Below the pieces are notes generated by a model, which was not told the DNA's origin, searched no databases, and worked only from the letters and a program-made list of their open reading frames with translations. Below are positions 1-13,559 of a DNA stretch of 64,000 nucleotides, piece by piece (the stretch's first letter is position 1; the number at the start of each line of letters is the position of its first letter). Location: contig JAYKYS010000014.1 of NCBI GenBank assembly GCA_036924285.1, positions 11,470,001 through 11,534,000 of the forward strand. Direction: 5' to 3'. The position numbers were made by a program, and so were the translations under genes. This DNA is from Asterella californica (taxonomy: Eukaryota; Streptophyta; Marchantiopsida; Marchantiales; Aytoniaceae).

Positions 1-2400
1 GAAGGAAATTACGTACCAGAAGTAAAAAGACCCTAATAAGGGGGGCCGACATTTTCCACGTGAATCCTCTCGAACGCAGTGCTCGACCATGCAGCTTGTG
101 TGAAGATATGCGTGGACCAAAAGAATGTTTGAACAATCCCAACGAATGCTTAGGAGATTATCCATGAAAACACGAAAACCTCTACTTTCAGTATAGAAGG
201 AAGGAAGAGCCAAAAGGAACGTCAAGGAAGCCTCCGATCTTGCTGGGATCGACTTTAAATACCGAGTCTTCCCTCCCTGACAAAGTCGCTTTCTGTGAAA
301 CACAAACAGCCATAGCCATGATGTGTAAGCTCAGGCTCCAAGCACCAACACACGTCTCCTTGCACAATACTATCATAATGCACTAGGAACAGGAGTTAAA
401 AGTTCGATCAAGTGGCCCCATCCCACAGCTCATCCTTATGATAGACTCGAAATAGTTTCTCTGACTTAAATAACTCGAAAGAGCCCGGACACCACTCATG
501 TATAGAGGGCAAAAGGGGAAGGAAATGATCACCCAGCGATAAGAAAACATGATACTGTAGGAATCATACAGCTTGAGGACGTTTGACTACCTACAGTTCA
601 TTCTATTGACCGGAAGAGTTTAATAAAGGGAGTACAAGACGTACCACGTAAGTTTCGAGTACGTACTTCCATTGACCCCGTGCATATGCATCCAATGAAT
701 CTGTTCTTGTGTTGGATCAAACGCCTGTAAAGTGACGAAATTCTTTTTAAAACTGCAATCAAATGCCTGTAAAGTGACGATCGAATAGCAACCAACAACA
801 GCAACTTTCCAACTCAAGCAAGAAGAAAAGTTCAACCATAGCAGATCCCAAGTTCTCTCCTTCTCGATCAGAAGGCATAGTTTTGCACTCACGTAGGGAG
901 CATACTCAAGCAAGTTTCATCGATCTGCTCGTGAAGAAGGGCCAAACGAAGGTCCAAGCCCCCTTCCTAGAGAACAAGCGCAGCTCGACTTTTGATATAC
1001 ACACACCAATGGATTAGAAGCAAGAGTTTGCCATTGGTTTCTATCATAAGATTATCTCGAGATTATCTTTTTGGCTTGCGCACGTGGACTTGAAACATCA
1101 CTGTTCCTGGATACAATATACTGATAGAGCGTGTGAAGCTGACGAGAAGAGAAGACTTACAGTGATGATGAGTGGTATTTGTTTTGGGTGGGTATCTGCT
1201 GGATATGGTTGTACCTAGCAGAGTACCGTGTTTCCGACAAGCAATCTCTACATATCATGAAGAGGTGAGCTCATTGCATGAAACAAGGGACTGCACCACA
1301 TTAGGCTTTACCCTTTTCCATTCTTAGTCCACTTTCCACAAGCAGAGTCTGCACTGATGCATTTTGCACTCTCCTCTCCCAGAAGAAAATACACCAGAAG
1401 TCTGCAGGTCGAGAACAGTTAGAGAAAAAGAACTGTGGAATAAGGAATGGCAAAAGCTATAAAACATGGCGGCATTTATATCCAGGTTGAACACAAGACG
1501 TGTGCTATGAAAAAGAGTTAGACCGAAGTTAGACTTCAGTCCTATTGAAGTGGTGGTATGCACATGTAAGAATACAGTTTGGGGATAGTAGGCTCGGGTA
1601 ATGTGTAGATTTTGTAGAGTCCAGCTCTGGGTTCTATTGTGTTTTCTTGCTCTATGTAGGCGTTACTCAGATCTAGAGGCTGACAAAGATCAAGACGAAG
1701 CTAGTGGGGGGTAAAAATATCTTCACATACAACGTCAGCTTCAGGATTCCTGAGACTAAGTTTTCTGCTGATATCAGAGAATATGTTGGTTTGAGCGTAA
1801 ACCCTAAACCGAAGCGTATGATACAAGGAAGATGAGGACTCACTGGCATTGCAAAGGGCTCATTAAAATGGCCCAAAACAACGCTACCAGCTTGATTTAT
1901 TGTGGGAGAACATGGATAGGACTCGTCTAATCGCATAGTGTCTCGTATCGGTTCAGTATTAAGCAAATGCATTTCCATTACCAAATCTATCCTCCAATCA
2001 CACAGGCTACAAGTTTCCTCAAAGAAACAAACACTGATTTGGTAGGTATAGGAAACACTCCAATGCTTCCGACTCGTACAAAAACAAACATATGAAGAAC
2101 ACCCCAAGGAACCACAAATACACACGGAAGCGAAATCATGAAGAGTGTGCGTAGAAGCTATAGATCGTCTTCTGCTTCAAGGAATGGTACGTAACAGCCG
2201 CTCACAACAGTCTGGTACTCGCTCGCACAAACGAGAAATCCAAAACTTCGCTAGAATCTCCGGATTTCGATTTCTGGAAAATAAGCTAACAATGCTGTTT
2301 TTCAATTTTATTCGATCATGTTCTCTAAAATTTATAATTTCTAAAATCTCAAGAAATTAATTACGAGTAGCGAATTACGTTTGGTTCACAAACATTGGAA
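1..2400. other. No recognisable gene; one unassigned minus-strand ORF
   Basis: Base composition is less AT-rich than the following 5 kb, so this could be gene-flanking or untranslated sequence, but no domain or convincing exon chain was recognised. The longest open stretch (1673-2125, minus) contains a protein-like segment beginning MEMHLLNTEPIRDTMRL, followed near 1840 by a possible GTGAGT donor site. I could not match it to a family. A short direct repeat (caaaYgcctgtaaagtgacga) occurs at about 718-738 and 759-779. Confidence 0.3.
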
Positions 2401-2828
2401 AGTACAGAGAAATATGATTCTTCTAAATATGTAAATTTCTCGTAGAGATGAGAAAAATCACATGAGAATGATAGAAACATTTGATATCAACAAAGATATA
2501 TTAACTTCATAATAATAATCATATATCAAGCGGTTGATATCAGTGGTTGAAATATATCTATGAAGTTAAATTAGAGATACTATATATTAATATTTTTTAA
2601 CAAGGTTAAATTTCATTCTGAAACACGTTTTTGCATTACACGGTACGTAAAGGTTATCCAGGTGTACACGAGGTATCTGGCTATAGAGAAACACACACTT
2701 TTAGATAAAGAAGCCGCATAGAACCTATGAATCAAACTTTTACTCATATTTTTTTTGATTATTTCAATATGCATGAAATTTACAAATGAATCTCAAAGTT
2801 TATGGTGTCACTGAACCCTTCAAAATCT

Positions 2829-3172
2829 CAATTCTCCCCATGTGGTTGGGGAGAATTTGAAAAAACCTTCTAAATGATATCCAAGTATCTCAAAACCCAC
2901 CTCCCTAGCAAAAGTTATGCCCTCCCAAACGTAGTCTAACCTCACAAAGTCAAAACTTAACAAAAATCTACTTTTGAGGAAAAGTAGATCATCACAAGTT
3001 TTTCCAAGTTTATAAAAAATCCAATCTAAAATCCAGGTAGATAGCTTTTGGCGAGAGCTTTCCAACGCCACTAAAAATGTCAAAAACAGACATTCCTACG
3101 CCGTGTTACAACCTCCCAAAGTTGTGAAAATCTCTCAAATATATAAAAATCTACTTTTGTACGAAAGTAGAT
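2829..3172. repeat. Cluster of three short hairpins in a decayed tandem repeat
   Basis: The first dyad, near 2831-2856, has arms ATTCTCCCC and GGGGAGAAT around an 8-nt loop. The second (about 2967-2990) has arms ATCTACTTTT and AAAAGTAGAT with a 4-nt loop. The third (about 3148-3171) has nearly the same arms (ATCTACTTT / AAAGTAGAT) with a 6-nt loop. Sequence around the last two is also similar (both are preceded by a 'cctc(a/c)caaagt' stretch), so they look like two old tandem copies about 180 bp apart. No function is evident. Confidence 0.5.
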
Positions 3173-4622
3173 CACTGCATTACTTCTCTGAAATGGCCCA
3201 AAAGTTAAGTGAAATTAAGTAACGTTGAGACCACGAATGACTATAACTTAGACTTCTGGAGATCCAATGGAGGTTTCGATGGTCAGAGAGCCGTGGATGA
3301 TTTCAAACTATAGATGATGGCAAAACACTACTATACAACCAGTTTGATGAGAGTAAGTACATGTGGAGTCGAGTATCACTTACCACATTTAACAATACAT
3401 AGTTGATTATTCTTTAAGACACGTACGTAGCTCCTACGTGTTAATTTTTATTTGAAAATGCTTTTCTAGTGCTATTTGTTACGACATCATCATACATCTA
3501 GTAGAGAGGAGGAAACTCTAGTGACTGTGTACATCGGCTGTTAGAAAATTGTCAACCATTATGACGTTTATCAAGGAGAGACCAGAGGGTTTATTGAGCT
3601 TGCAGAGAGAAACTTTTCTGACTGCTGAGAGTTTAGATATCAAGGATATTAGATCTGAGGGAATTTTGAGACGAGTAGAGTGTACACGTGGAGTTATAAG
3701 TATATTTTTTTGGAATAGAAACCAAAAGCATCTGAGTGAAAGCGAGAATGCTTCATAGGAGCAATTTTCTGAAGTTCTGAGTTCTGAGTATATCAGATTT
3801 GAAGATTGAGATATTTGAGGTTGCAGAACTGTATGTGTGCCGAGTGTTTTTCTATTCTATGACTCATGGAGGTTTTATCAGATTTGTTTTACGTGTGATA
3901 TTTAAGCAATGTTTCAAGATCACACCACAATCAGAAGGTTCTGTCTCCCTTAGACGACTCTCGTCTTGACAACGGGTCGCGTTCAAGATAGTCATCCAAG
4001 CAATGTGTGAGATGAGCATTGTTCTTTTAGAAAGACGACGACAACAAAAGACAAGCATGGTAGGATGGACGACGACGACATGATGAAAATGATCACATCT
4101 TTTTATGTTTATTTTAAAGTATTTGGATTAAGTTCATATCGAGTACGAGCATCCATGCATTAGATGACAACCAGAAACATTCAACCTATGTTGATAAAAG
4201 AATGCAATATCATATTCAACTAAAATTGTCATACTTTCACATTGTTGTGTCGTGGATCGATCTCACGATATTGTCCAAGAAAACATAAGACATCTAGCTG
4301 TGGAGATATTGTGTGCAAGAACAAATACGAGAGCGACACACACAACCACGAGAACAAACTCTTCAGATATTCCAAACCTCACTTTATGTATACTTCTGTT
4401 GTGAAACATAAAACTCAAAAACAGACGTAAGTCGTCTGTAAGCTTCATCAGAGTCCCTAAACTAATCTCTGAATCCTACAAGGACAAGAACCGCCAAAGC
4501 GTAACTAAAAATAAGAGAAACGTCCCTTCACTTACAGAAAGTTTCACAACAACGTCTCGTCATTCAAACTATATAACAATTGCAGCCACAATATCATCAT
4601 TGTATCATCGCTGCCGCTCAAC

Positions 4623-4816
4623 TTGACATGATGGTCAGATCATCCTAAACCAAATGAGGGTCTTGAGTGCAGCCCACGTAGCTAGAGATATAGAGAATGC
4701 AAACTCGACGTTAGAACCACCATCACCGCTCAGTATACGACTAGCTTGATGATCAGATCATCCTAACCCAAATGAGGGTCGTGAGTATAGCCCACACAAC
4801 TAGCAATGTAGAGAAA
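4623..4816. repeat. Two-copy tandem duplication, 118-bp period
   Basis: The segments at about 4623-4700 and 4744-4816 align well (both contain 'caaatgagggtc', 'gagt.tagcccac' and 'tagagaa'), offset by about 118 bp with several substitutions. No coding potential is seen. Confidence 0.6.
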
Positions 4817-7565
4817 ACTATGTCAAATCTTGAAATAGACACCAATTTCAGAGTGGAAAAAATTGAAAAAGGTCAATATGGAGACTTCTTCTTTTCTCCA
4901 AACGATCTTCTAATATGAAAAAGATCTACTCTCATGACTCCAATGACCCCAAGAACCTCCAAATCAGATCTCCAATTGTCAAGATATCTCAACTGCAAGT
5001 GGCCGAACTTCTAAAACCTCATGCTTACGGACTAAAATCACTCACGCCGTCCAAAAGGACAGTTAGATCAAACATCTATCTCATCTCGTGGATCGATTTG
5101 AATACTTTAATACAAATGAGACCTCAAAGAAGTAGTTTGGAGTTCCCCTCGTGAAGTATGATTAGAAATTTGATCGCAAGAAGCAAAAAAATTGACATCA
5201 ATTGATCCTTACGGCTCAATCTCCCTTGTCATGTCCAACAAAACAATCAAATCTACGTATAATCTTCTCTATGCACAGATGAAGACTCCTTGGCACCAAG
5301 CTTGGAAAGAAAATCTTGGTCCATCAATCACGAAGAACAAAATGCGTTTAGGTCATATGCGAACAAAAATTGATGAAAATCTTCTCCTTGCGAGCCAATC
5401 TTCCTCACATCTCTTCAATTGCTCAATAGAAATTCATAACATCTTTAATTTGTCAAAGAACTTGATGTTATGATCTGGATGGATCCAAGAACATCAAGTT
5501 TGGCTTCCTGAAGGAATCAAATGATCTAACTCTCATTGGTAGATAATTGAAGTACTCAAATCTTCTCTCTTTACGTCTCAATTTCTTCGAGAACACATGA
5601 TATGATCCGCCTCTTAAAGAACTGTCGTATCTTATGCATCACATGCACAAATATAAACCCAATGACACCTTTCGTGCATGTATTGGATCTCTCAATCTCT
5701 CGAAATGTCCACTAATAAGTTGCAATACAAGTTGATCCCTTAAGCACACCCTTATATCAGTTTACAGTGCGTGAAGTTAACCCAAATTATCTCTAAGCAT
5801 CCCATTTGCACCCTAGTATAGCACCAAGAATCGCAAACACCTAGATAACACCGATAAGCTAAGGTCTAGCTTGTTTTTTCTGTCTTTCGTATCTAAGAAC
5901 TTTATCATTAAGTGTCTAAATGGAATTAATGAAGCGCCCATGAGAAGTTCACAACGAGCTCTATCATTTGCTGCTTTGAGCGTCGAGATCTGAAAGTAGA
6001 TAATATATATATATTTTTCACTCCATGAGCGTCTTTAGAGAGATCGTGTGCAACCTTGAAGTTCAAGTTTCAAGTAGAAGCCGATCCACGACACGACAAC
6101 AGTGATAGATGAGAGCTAGTAGACACGGTTAGTAGACTCAGATTCATTTGTACTTGCTCACTAAGTAGGTCAGAATTGCTTTCTTGATCGACACAAATGG
6201 AGCTATAAGAAAAGAGTTACAGAGGTTGGAAGATTTAGATTTCAGTCGTCACGGATGTGACATAACATTCGTTGACGTGGCAACCTATCTCAAGAGGTTA
6301 CTCTTTATAAAATATCAAGTAACACGTCCAAGCGTTGTTCTATTAAATACCTCTTTTTTAAAAAAACATTTTGTGTTTAAAAATATATTTGTTTTTTTAT
6401 AAATATTAATTCAGAATACTAATTAAGTGGTTTATTTATTTTTTAAATACTTTTATGCATATAAGATATCATTTGTTTATAAGTTATATATTTTTTCATA
6501 GACAGTACTAGTTTAGATTAATCTTAATCTTTTTAGTTATCATGTTTTGAAGTAATAAGTTTTATAATCAAGAAGTAAAATGCATACTGCTAGAATATAG
6601 GACGTAAACAACTATCAATAGATTCAAAATAAACACACGCAATCTCTTAGAGTCTTAATTACATCATTTAAAGAAAAATAAATATAATACTTCACAATAT
6701 CTGTCTACTTCTCTATATATATACTATACGATGTTTAATCATAAGATTAGTAATAGATCTAGTATTCTCTAGTATGACATAAGGGTTTATTACATTTTCA
6801 ATCAAGGATTTGAATAATGAGTAACTAGTTTGAAATGATCTAAAATCTAATATAAATGGATTTTTAGTAAGATTCATTTGTTTTATCGTGTTTGGAAGCT
6901 TACCTACAAGTTCCGAGCAGCAGGTTGGCTTACATGGCCATCTGAGATTGACTTGGAACTAACACATGTTAAAATTTTGCTGATGTGGCATAGTGTGATG
7001 ACATGGTGGATGACGTTGACATGAAACTTGCTGATTGGACCAAAATGACTATACTATTATCGTGAATTCATGTTGAGATGATTGTGTACACTTGATGACT
7101 TGCATGTCCACCACTTGTTTTCTTTCGACGTCGAAAGTACTACCGAGAAGTATAAGAGGTGAGCGTATGAAGACAGAAGGTATGACATTTTGGATGTAGA
7201 TGCAGAAAGGCTGAACAAATTTTGCCATAGATTTCAGAACGGGAATTTTGGAATGAGTCTGCGTTAGTTGGGAGGGCGTCAAGTCGGTTTAGGTTGACGG
7301 TAATCAAGTGAAAGTAGATCTCCGTAATCTTTGTGAAGAAGAAGGGATCAAGTAACTTTTGAAGGCCGTAGCGTGCGGTAAGAGTGTCTGTTTTGGATTA
7401 TTGTTGTCTTGTTGGGAAGCTCTTGACAAAATTTTCACACTAATTGACTAAAGTACCAGTTCGACTTGAATTTTTGACTCATATTTGTCCTATATGAATA
7501 TATAGATGTTATACAAAGGATTTTATACCAACTTGAGGTATATTTGATGTCATCTCGCAGTCATG

Positions 7566-9230
7566 CTAGTCGTTCTTGACTCGAGCTACTTTCAGCTGCT
7601 CTCGTGCTCCTTTTGCTCTAATTGCCTGATCCGTAATGCAAGATAAGAAGTGCGATCCATATTGTCTTCTCACGGTAGGGTGGCTTATTGTAAGAAAGTC
7701 CTCCTCAACAAACATGATTGGCTTCTGCCACAACATAAGCTCAACTGGCATGTAGCTAGTCGTGGTATAGTGTGTCATTTGATCAACTCATACAACAAAC
7801 AGAAGTAGTCTAAGTCATTCGCTAAGCCTACCATCACATGTCTTGACTAAAACATGAACAATAGAAGGATGACCTCATTTGTCCTTATCAATACTTTCTG
7901 GATTCATGACAGTGGTAAGTCAAAGCTTTACTCCATAAGGAGCAAAGAATTCTTTCATCTCTACTCCTCTGCAAGTCTCCTCTATCTACAAGTAGTTTTT
8001 GGTAGATCCATAAAGAAATATGATCTCTTCAAGCACAAATATCTATATATTTTCTGTAGTCTTCGTCCGTAGTGTTTGTCCCACCACGAAGTTGTAAAGA
8101 TCTTCTCGAGTCAACAACAAGGAACACATTGTCCATAGTCATGACGACTTTATCACTAGATCAAAGATCCACTGAAAGCGGATACTAAGCAGATAATTAA
8201 GTACAAGTGCATCTATGTACCGGATCTTGAAATAGAATCAACAATGCAAACATGACCTAACAAAATCCACCACTGTAGACTTTTCATCATTATCGCTCCT
8301 TCATCTTCATTTACATGATCCATACATCATTATGTTCGACCTATAAGATATCACGAAACTTCTTCAGCAAATGTAGTTTCATCTATTGATCGTCCACCAC
8401 TCTCACAAGCATCTAGTCTCTTCTCTTTGGACGTTTTCACAGACAATCTTCATATAGAAGGTAATCATACACTTTTGGTCATGTTTTTCTGAATTTTACA
8501 TCGCTTCAACCTTCTCGTCTTTGTTAAGAAATCAGATATAAATCAATATTATGCACTATATCAGAATATAACTCCTCTTTGAAAGATAATGGCCTCAACT
8601 CTGAAGTCTGCTGATCAATTTGACACCAAACATCTCTCTTCTCTTGATCCTAGACTTCTGCAGCCATCTCATCCTCGTCTGCATAACGAGCCCTAGACAT
8701 CATGGCTGCAAATGGATTATTCTTCTTAGTTACATGTTTCAGCTCAAGATTTAGACTCCAAATGTACAATCCGTCGCAACATTGTCCGATTGCTATGTTA
8801 GGTGGGTGCAGTTTGCTATCATATCAAGCAAATGCAAACAATTTGTCTCTAAGATTACACGAGCATCAATAAAAAATTATTGATATATCTTCATAGCAAT
8901 AATAGCTCGCGACTACTCATGCTTCACTAGAGGATAATTACATGCATGTAGTTCAAGATTCGAGCTCCAAACTCAGAAACAAATTGTCCATCATCTGCAT
9001 CTTCTTGACCAACTGCCCATCCAACTCGTGATGCTTTGCTTAACATTCTACGTCAATCTTTGAAGCTCTCCTCTACCTACTTCTCACTCAACTCTAGTCC
9101 TACTCCTTCTCTCAAAAGAAAGGTCCTTCAAGGACCTGAATCTATGGTATCTTTGTAGACTATCCATTGCACATGACATATTTTGACAACACAAGGACTT
9201 GTCTCGTGTGGTGAATGATGTGGTTTCAAT
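7566..9230 (-). pseudogene. Decayed pol of a family-D-like Ty3/gypsy element
   Basis: Read on the minus strand, 7566-7778 encodes a piece aligning with the C-terminal integrase region of the intact element at 57.8-61.3 kb: here TTSYMPVELMLWQKPIM, there TGYMPAELILGQKPVM. About 920 nt further upstream on that strand (8640-8790) is a frameshifted match to the RNase H end (ARY / 'SR..' near 'NPVADMLSRARY'). The corresponding distance in the intact element is about 950 nt, so the order and spacing agree. No long frame survives and no LTR was identified. It is an old relative of family D, showing the lineage has been in this genome for long. Confidence 0.6.
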
Positions 9231-9296
9231 TTATTCAAATTGATTTTTTTTTAAAAGAGTTTCTCATCATCATCAAGTAGACTGCGGTATTGTCAA

Positions 9297-10407
9297 TGTC
9301 GTTATCCTCAATCTCAAGACCGAACGCAAAGATGAACAATAGAACTCTAGTGGACTTGCGTTAGGTTGTGAACACTACGAGCATGACTTAACAGCTTGGC
9401 CGGGAAGTCGAGAAAAGATGAACCCTAAGCGGTTCTCTAAATCAAGGTTGAAACATTGGGTTAGGACGTAGGGGGCTATCCCAAAGAGACCTCAGACGAA
9501 TGTTGACCTAAGGGAGCAAGTCTGAAAATAGATCGAAATGTAAGTATGAGACGTGAGTCTAAGACGTAAGTCCGAGCGGACCAAGACGTGGGTCTGGACG
9601 CTGACACAAGATCTCAGTCTGACGTTGGATCATGGTTTCTCGAAAGAATGTGAAGTGTTGGTTGCCAGCGATGCTTTGGCTCATGGACGGAGCTCCAAGT
9701 AAGATCTCGAGGCAAATAAGACATCATTGGAAAGATCTCAGTGAGAGATTTTCAATGATATCAAGAACTCCTCGAATTGACATCGTATTATGACCAATCA
9801 CATGATCAGGTTGTGGTATAATTTTTGAGGATCAAAGAGAAGAGCGGGGCCGCCGATCCTTAGAAGTATATATGAGAGAGACTCGATGCTTGGGTGAGCC
9901 AAGAGGAGTCATCCGACCCCAAAGTTTGGCGGGTGGACTCTAGGAGCATGAGGTGATGGCTAGATCAGTTTCAAGACGCGTTCTGATCTAGACGTAGACG
10001 TTTAGACTTAAGAACAACCCAAGGGCTAGGGCAAGACTAGAGAACGAGGCGGTGAGTTCGATCATCATTTGAGAACCTAGACCTAGACAGACATCACGGA
10101 CAGTTGGACCGCTAGGTGTGCTAGAGATACTATTTAAGACCCTAGACTTTATTAGAAGTCCGTCTTAAATCACGTTATGACTTGCTTATGTTTTGAGATC
10201 GACCTTGTTGTGTCTAGATCGAGACTTAGGGAATGCTGAGCTTGAGAGTTAAGGAGTAGGTCCGGCTTCGATCTGGACCAAATATTATAAAGATAAGTGG
10301 TGCATGAACTCTAACGTGTGATTGTGGTTTGCAAGTTAGCGTTGTGAATTTTGTGACCTACTAAGCAAGAACTTCCGTTGGTGCAACAATACGGTAGGTG
10401 CACAAAA
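9297..10407 (+). repeat. 5' LTR of family-A element
   Basis: Begins TGTCGTTATCCTCA and matches, throughout and in order, the 3' LTR at 15589, the solo LTR at 50951 and the LTR at 54412, with many transitions. The right edge is set just before the degraded primer binding site (TGATATCATAGCC, starting about 10410). Confidence 0.8.
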
Positions 10408-10409
10408 AG

Positions 10410-10427
10410 TGATATCATAGCCAACGC
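10410..10427 (+). other. Degraded initiator tRNA-Met-type primer binding site
   Basis: Reads TGATATCATAGCCAACGC. The sister element at 55480 has TGGTATCAGAGTCAACGC, the usual plant Ty3/gypsy primer site complementary to the 3' end of initiator tRNA-Met. It lies two bases after the proposed LTR end. Confidence 0.7.
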
Positions 10428-10528
10428 TTTGATGAGTGAGAACTCAAGATAACGACTAAAGGCTAGACGTTGGAAGAGACGTGAGATACGAAGTTCATCA
10501 ATATTTCTAGGTGAACGCTTGGAGCAAT

Positions 10529-11520
10529 GGTTGACGTAAGACAGAGTTTCAAGAGGAAGTCCAAGAAATGATTCAGGTGCAAAAAGTCAAGGTTTGTATG
10601 CAAAGCTCATCAAGATGATGAAGATCATGCAGGAGCACAGAGATGTCGAGCTTGAAGCCCACCAAGAGAATTCTTCGTCTACTCGGAAGCTTTGTAAAAC
10701 AAATCACAACTCCATTTTCAAGCATAGGACGAGCTCGTAAGGTTAAAGATTTCTTAACTGAATTAGACCTATATTTGAGACAAGGTGAGAGCGACGATTA
10801 CGTTCATAAAGGACCATGCGCTTCTCTGAAAGATTACATACAAAGACGAGTATGTCTTGACCATCTCAGTGTTTGGTTGAAAAGAGTTCAAGAAGTTGTT
10901 TGCAGGACGATTCACTCTAGAGTATCAAAGGATTTGGGATGGTGTCAAGCTAGTTAGGTTGAAGCAGATGAGGATATTAAGTGCTTATGTGCGTGAGTTC
11001 AATGCTAAGCTAGATTAGTACTCCAAGTGGACTGAGGAGACCAAGACTCTCTTTTGGATGTCGAAGCTACTTGAGATATGTCCTGAACTTTGAAACTAGC
11101 GGAGCGGATTGAGGATGACGAAGTGCAGCAACATAAACTCTTCAAACCACGTAGCATGGACAAGGTTCATAAGAAAAACAAGGGTTTTAAGCGACAACAG
11201 GATGAGATGAGAAGGATCGATGAGACTCTTCTGCTCCGGCAGCAAAGCGGCAGCAAACAAGGTCAAAACCAAAGGTGCAACCACCTCAGAAGGACAATGG
11301 TTCTAAGTTTATTTGCTACAACTATGGAAAGGTGGGTCATATTGCTAAGGGGTGTACGAGACCTAAGGTTAGTAACTGTAGCATGAATGCATTTGTTGCA
11401 AAGGACTTGTTGGAGGGTCAGATGACTATGAGCTTAAGAACCACAAAGAAGACTCCAGGATTGATGTTTCTACAAGCCAAAGTTGCTAAATGTGATGTTA
11501 CTTTCCTTATGGACATATGA
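10529..11520 (+). pseudogene. gag and protease remnant, family A
   Basis: Open pieces (10643-10957 and neighbouring frames) align with the much better preserved gag at 55.6-56.4 kb: both have IGRARKVKDFLTELDLY and the later LRLAERI.DDEVQQ stretch. A zinc-knuckle follows at about 11308-11350, reading CYNYGKVGHIAKGC; the second cysteine of the C-x2-C-x4-H-x4-C pattern has become tyrosine (a G-to-A change). The protease active-site region near 11505-11530 reads MDI followed by a stop and ATHFF, where the family has D-T/S-G-A-[TS]; so it is dead. Confidence 0.75.
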
Positions 11521-11999
11521 GCAACCCACTTCTTCATAAGTCCGAAGTTGGTGAAGAAGTTGGTTTGTCTACCTCTAAGATAGACAAGTCTATTCAGGTG
11601 CGCTTTGCCAAAGACAAGACTTACCAAACTTCTAAAGTGATCTTGGACGTACAATTTGCGTAGGAGAAGTTGGAGTTCATAGAGAATTTCATGGTGTGCG
11701 AGATGGATGACATCCATACGGTTTTGAGAAACAATTTCTTGGATAGGTTCGAAGTGGAACTTAGACAGAAACCTTTGAGGTTGAACGTCAAAGTTAAAGG
11801 ATAGAAGCTTGGAGTGAGGCTGATCCGAAAGGTGTGGAAAACTGATGACTCTGCGATGAATTGGATCAAAAATAACCAAATGGACTTCAACGACAGAGTC
11901 ATGTGTTTGATGTGGGTTGCAGATTTGACGACGAGTAGCGGATAAGAGAACATCAGGAGACACGATTAAACTTTTGAGGGTGCTTCTTGAAGTGATTAA

Positions 12000-13410
12000 G
12001 GAGTTTGAAGATGTCTTGACGGATGAGCTACGTGTTGAATTACCTCAAAGGTGGCATGTGGACCATAAGATCAAGGACTTGTCAAGATCAGAATCATCCT
12101 CCAAAGCTTCTTATCGACTCAATCAGGTGAAACTCTTGAGTTGAAAAGTCAACTCGATGAGCTATTGACATGAGGATATATTCAAACCAACAAGTCATCT
12201 TTCGGAGCTCCAGTTCTGTTTGCAAAAAAAAGGATGAGAAGTTACGACTCTACATAGATTATCGTGCGCTCAATAAGATGACGGTGAAGAATAATGATCC
12301 ATTGTCAAGGATAGATGACATGTTTGATAGGTTAGCGGGTGCAAAGTACTTCAGCATGATAGATTTGAAGTCGAGATATTATCATATCCGAATAGCTGAC
12401 CTAGATGTTGAGAAGACCGCTTGTCGAACCAGATAATGATCGTTTGAGTTCATAGTGATGCTATTCGAACTCTACATTGTTCCTTCGATATTTACGACAT
12501 TGATGAACATCATTTTTCACGAGAAGATGGATGAGTTTGTCATCGTTTACATCGATGAAATCTTGATACTCAAAAACCTTGGAGTCCCACGCGGAGCAGC
12601 TAAGGGTGGTGTTGACGAAGTTGTAAGATCATAAGCCAATCGCCAATGTTGACAAAAGTGAGTTTGATTTAGAACGCATTAACTTCTTGGACATGTCATA
12701 AGTGCAGAAAGAGTCGGTTCGCGTATGCAAAAGGTGGATGCGAGTGTGACTTGGAAACCTCCGACCACATTGAAAGAGATGCGAAGGTTCTTAGGACTGA
12801 CGTAGTTCTATCGTAAGTATGTGAAGAAGTTTACAAAGATCACGAAGTCACTAACGGATTGGACAAGAAAAGATGCACAAGTAAGTTGGACCAAGGAGGT
12901 AGATGATGCATCTGGACAATCAAATTCATTTTGTCAACAGCACCAGTTTTGAAGTTGCTCGAGTTTGTCAAACCATTCGAGGTGCACACGAACGCGAACG
13001 ACTATACGATTGACGGAGTGTTGGTGCAAGATGAAAAACTGATAGCATACGAAAGCAAGAAGTTATCAGAGACAAGGAGTTGATGACCAACTCACAAGAA
13101 GGAACTATTTGCGGTGCTTCATTGCTTGAGGAAATGGTGGCATTACTTGAAACTTCACAAACCCAAGTATACATTGATAATATTTCACTCAAGTACTTTG
13201 AAACACAAGATCAAGTGACGCCAAAGCAACTACAGTGGCATGATATCTTGGCGCTGATGAATGTAGAATTAATCCACAAAGCGGTAAAAAAACAATGTGG
13301 TTTCGGACGCCTTGAGTTGCAAGAAGGAATATCTTCAATTGTCGACATAGATTTTGCGAGCTATGTATTTGAAGGAGTCATACTTGAAGAGACAAATACG
13401 TGAATGTTAC
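12000..13410 (+). pseudogene. Reverse transcriptase and RNase H remnant, family A
   Basis: The frame at 12170-12436 contains the RT stretch [20 protein letters not shown] followed by [13 protein letters not shown], characteristic of Ty3/gypsy RT. The catalytic box near 12540-12575 reads VIVYIDEILIL: the second Asp of the expected Y-x-D-D is Glu. RNase H similarity (EVHTNANDYTIDGVLVQ) follows near 12975-13040, and the frame at 13080-13403 continues with RNase H and tether sequence. Frameshifts and stops separate the pieces. Confidence 0.75.
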
Positions 13411-13559
13411 ATGGGTGATGACCAAGCGAAGGAGTACTTGGAACAGCTCAAGCGAGAAGTGAAGTTGCAGAACATGCAGTTGAGAGATCGATGACTCATG
13501 TTCAAACAAAGTCAGAGTTATGTGAGGCAAAGAAAACTTAGGACTAAGTTGCTTAAAGA

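Larger units (their letters stand above)
2401..7559. other. AT-rich intergenic region without recognisable genes
   Basis: All open frames are below about 95 codons and none shows a known domain. The region holds short hairpins near 2.8-3.2 kb and a decayed 118-bp tandem duplication near 4.6-4.8 kb, listed separately, plus long AT-rich tracts (for example 6340-6520). It may include unrecognisably old transposon sequence. Confidence 0.5.

Noticed and set aside
11418..11963. 181-codon minus-strand ORF
   Set aside because: Lies opposite the gag-protease part of family A and has no domain; the plus-strand frames match the sister element.
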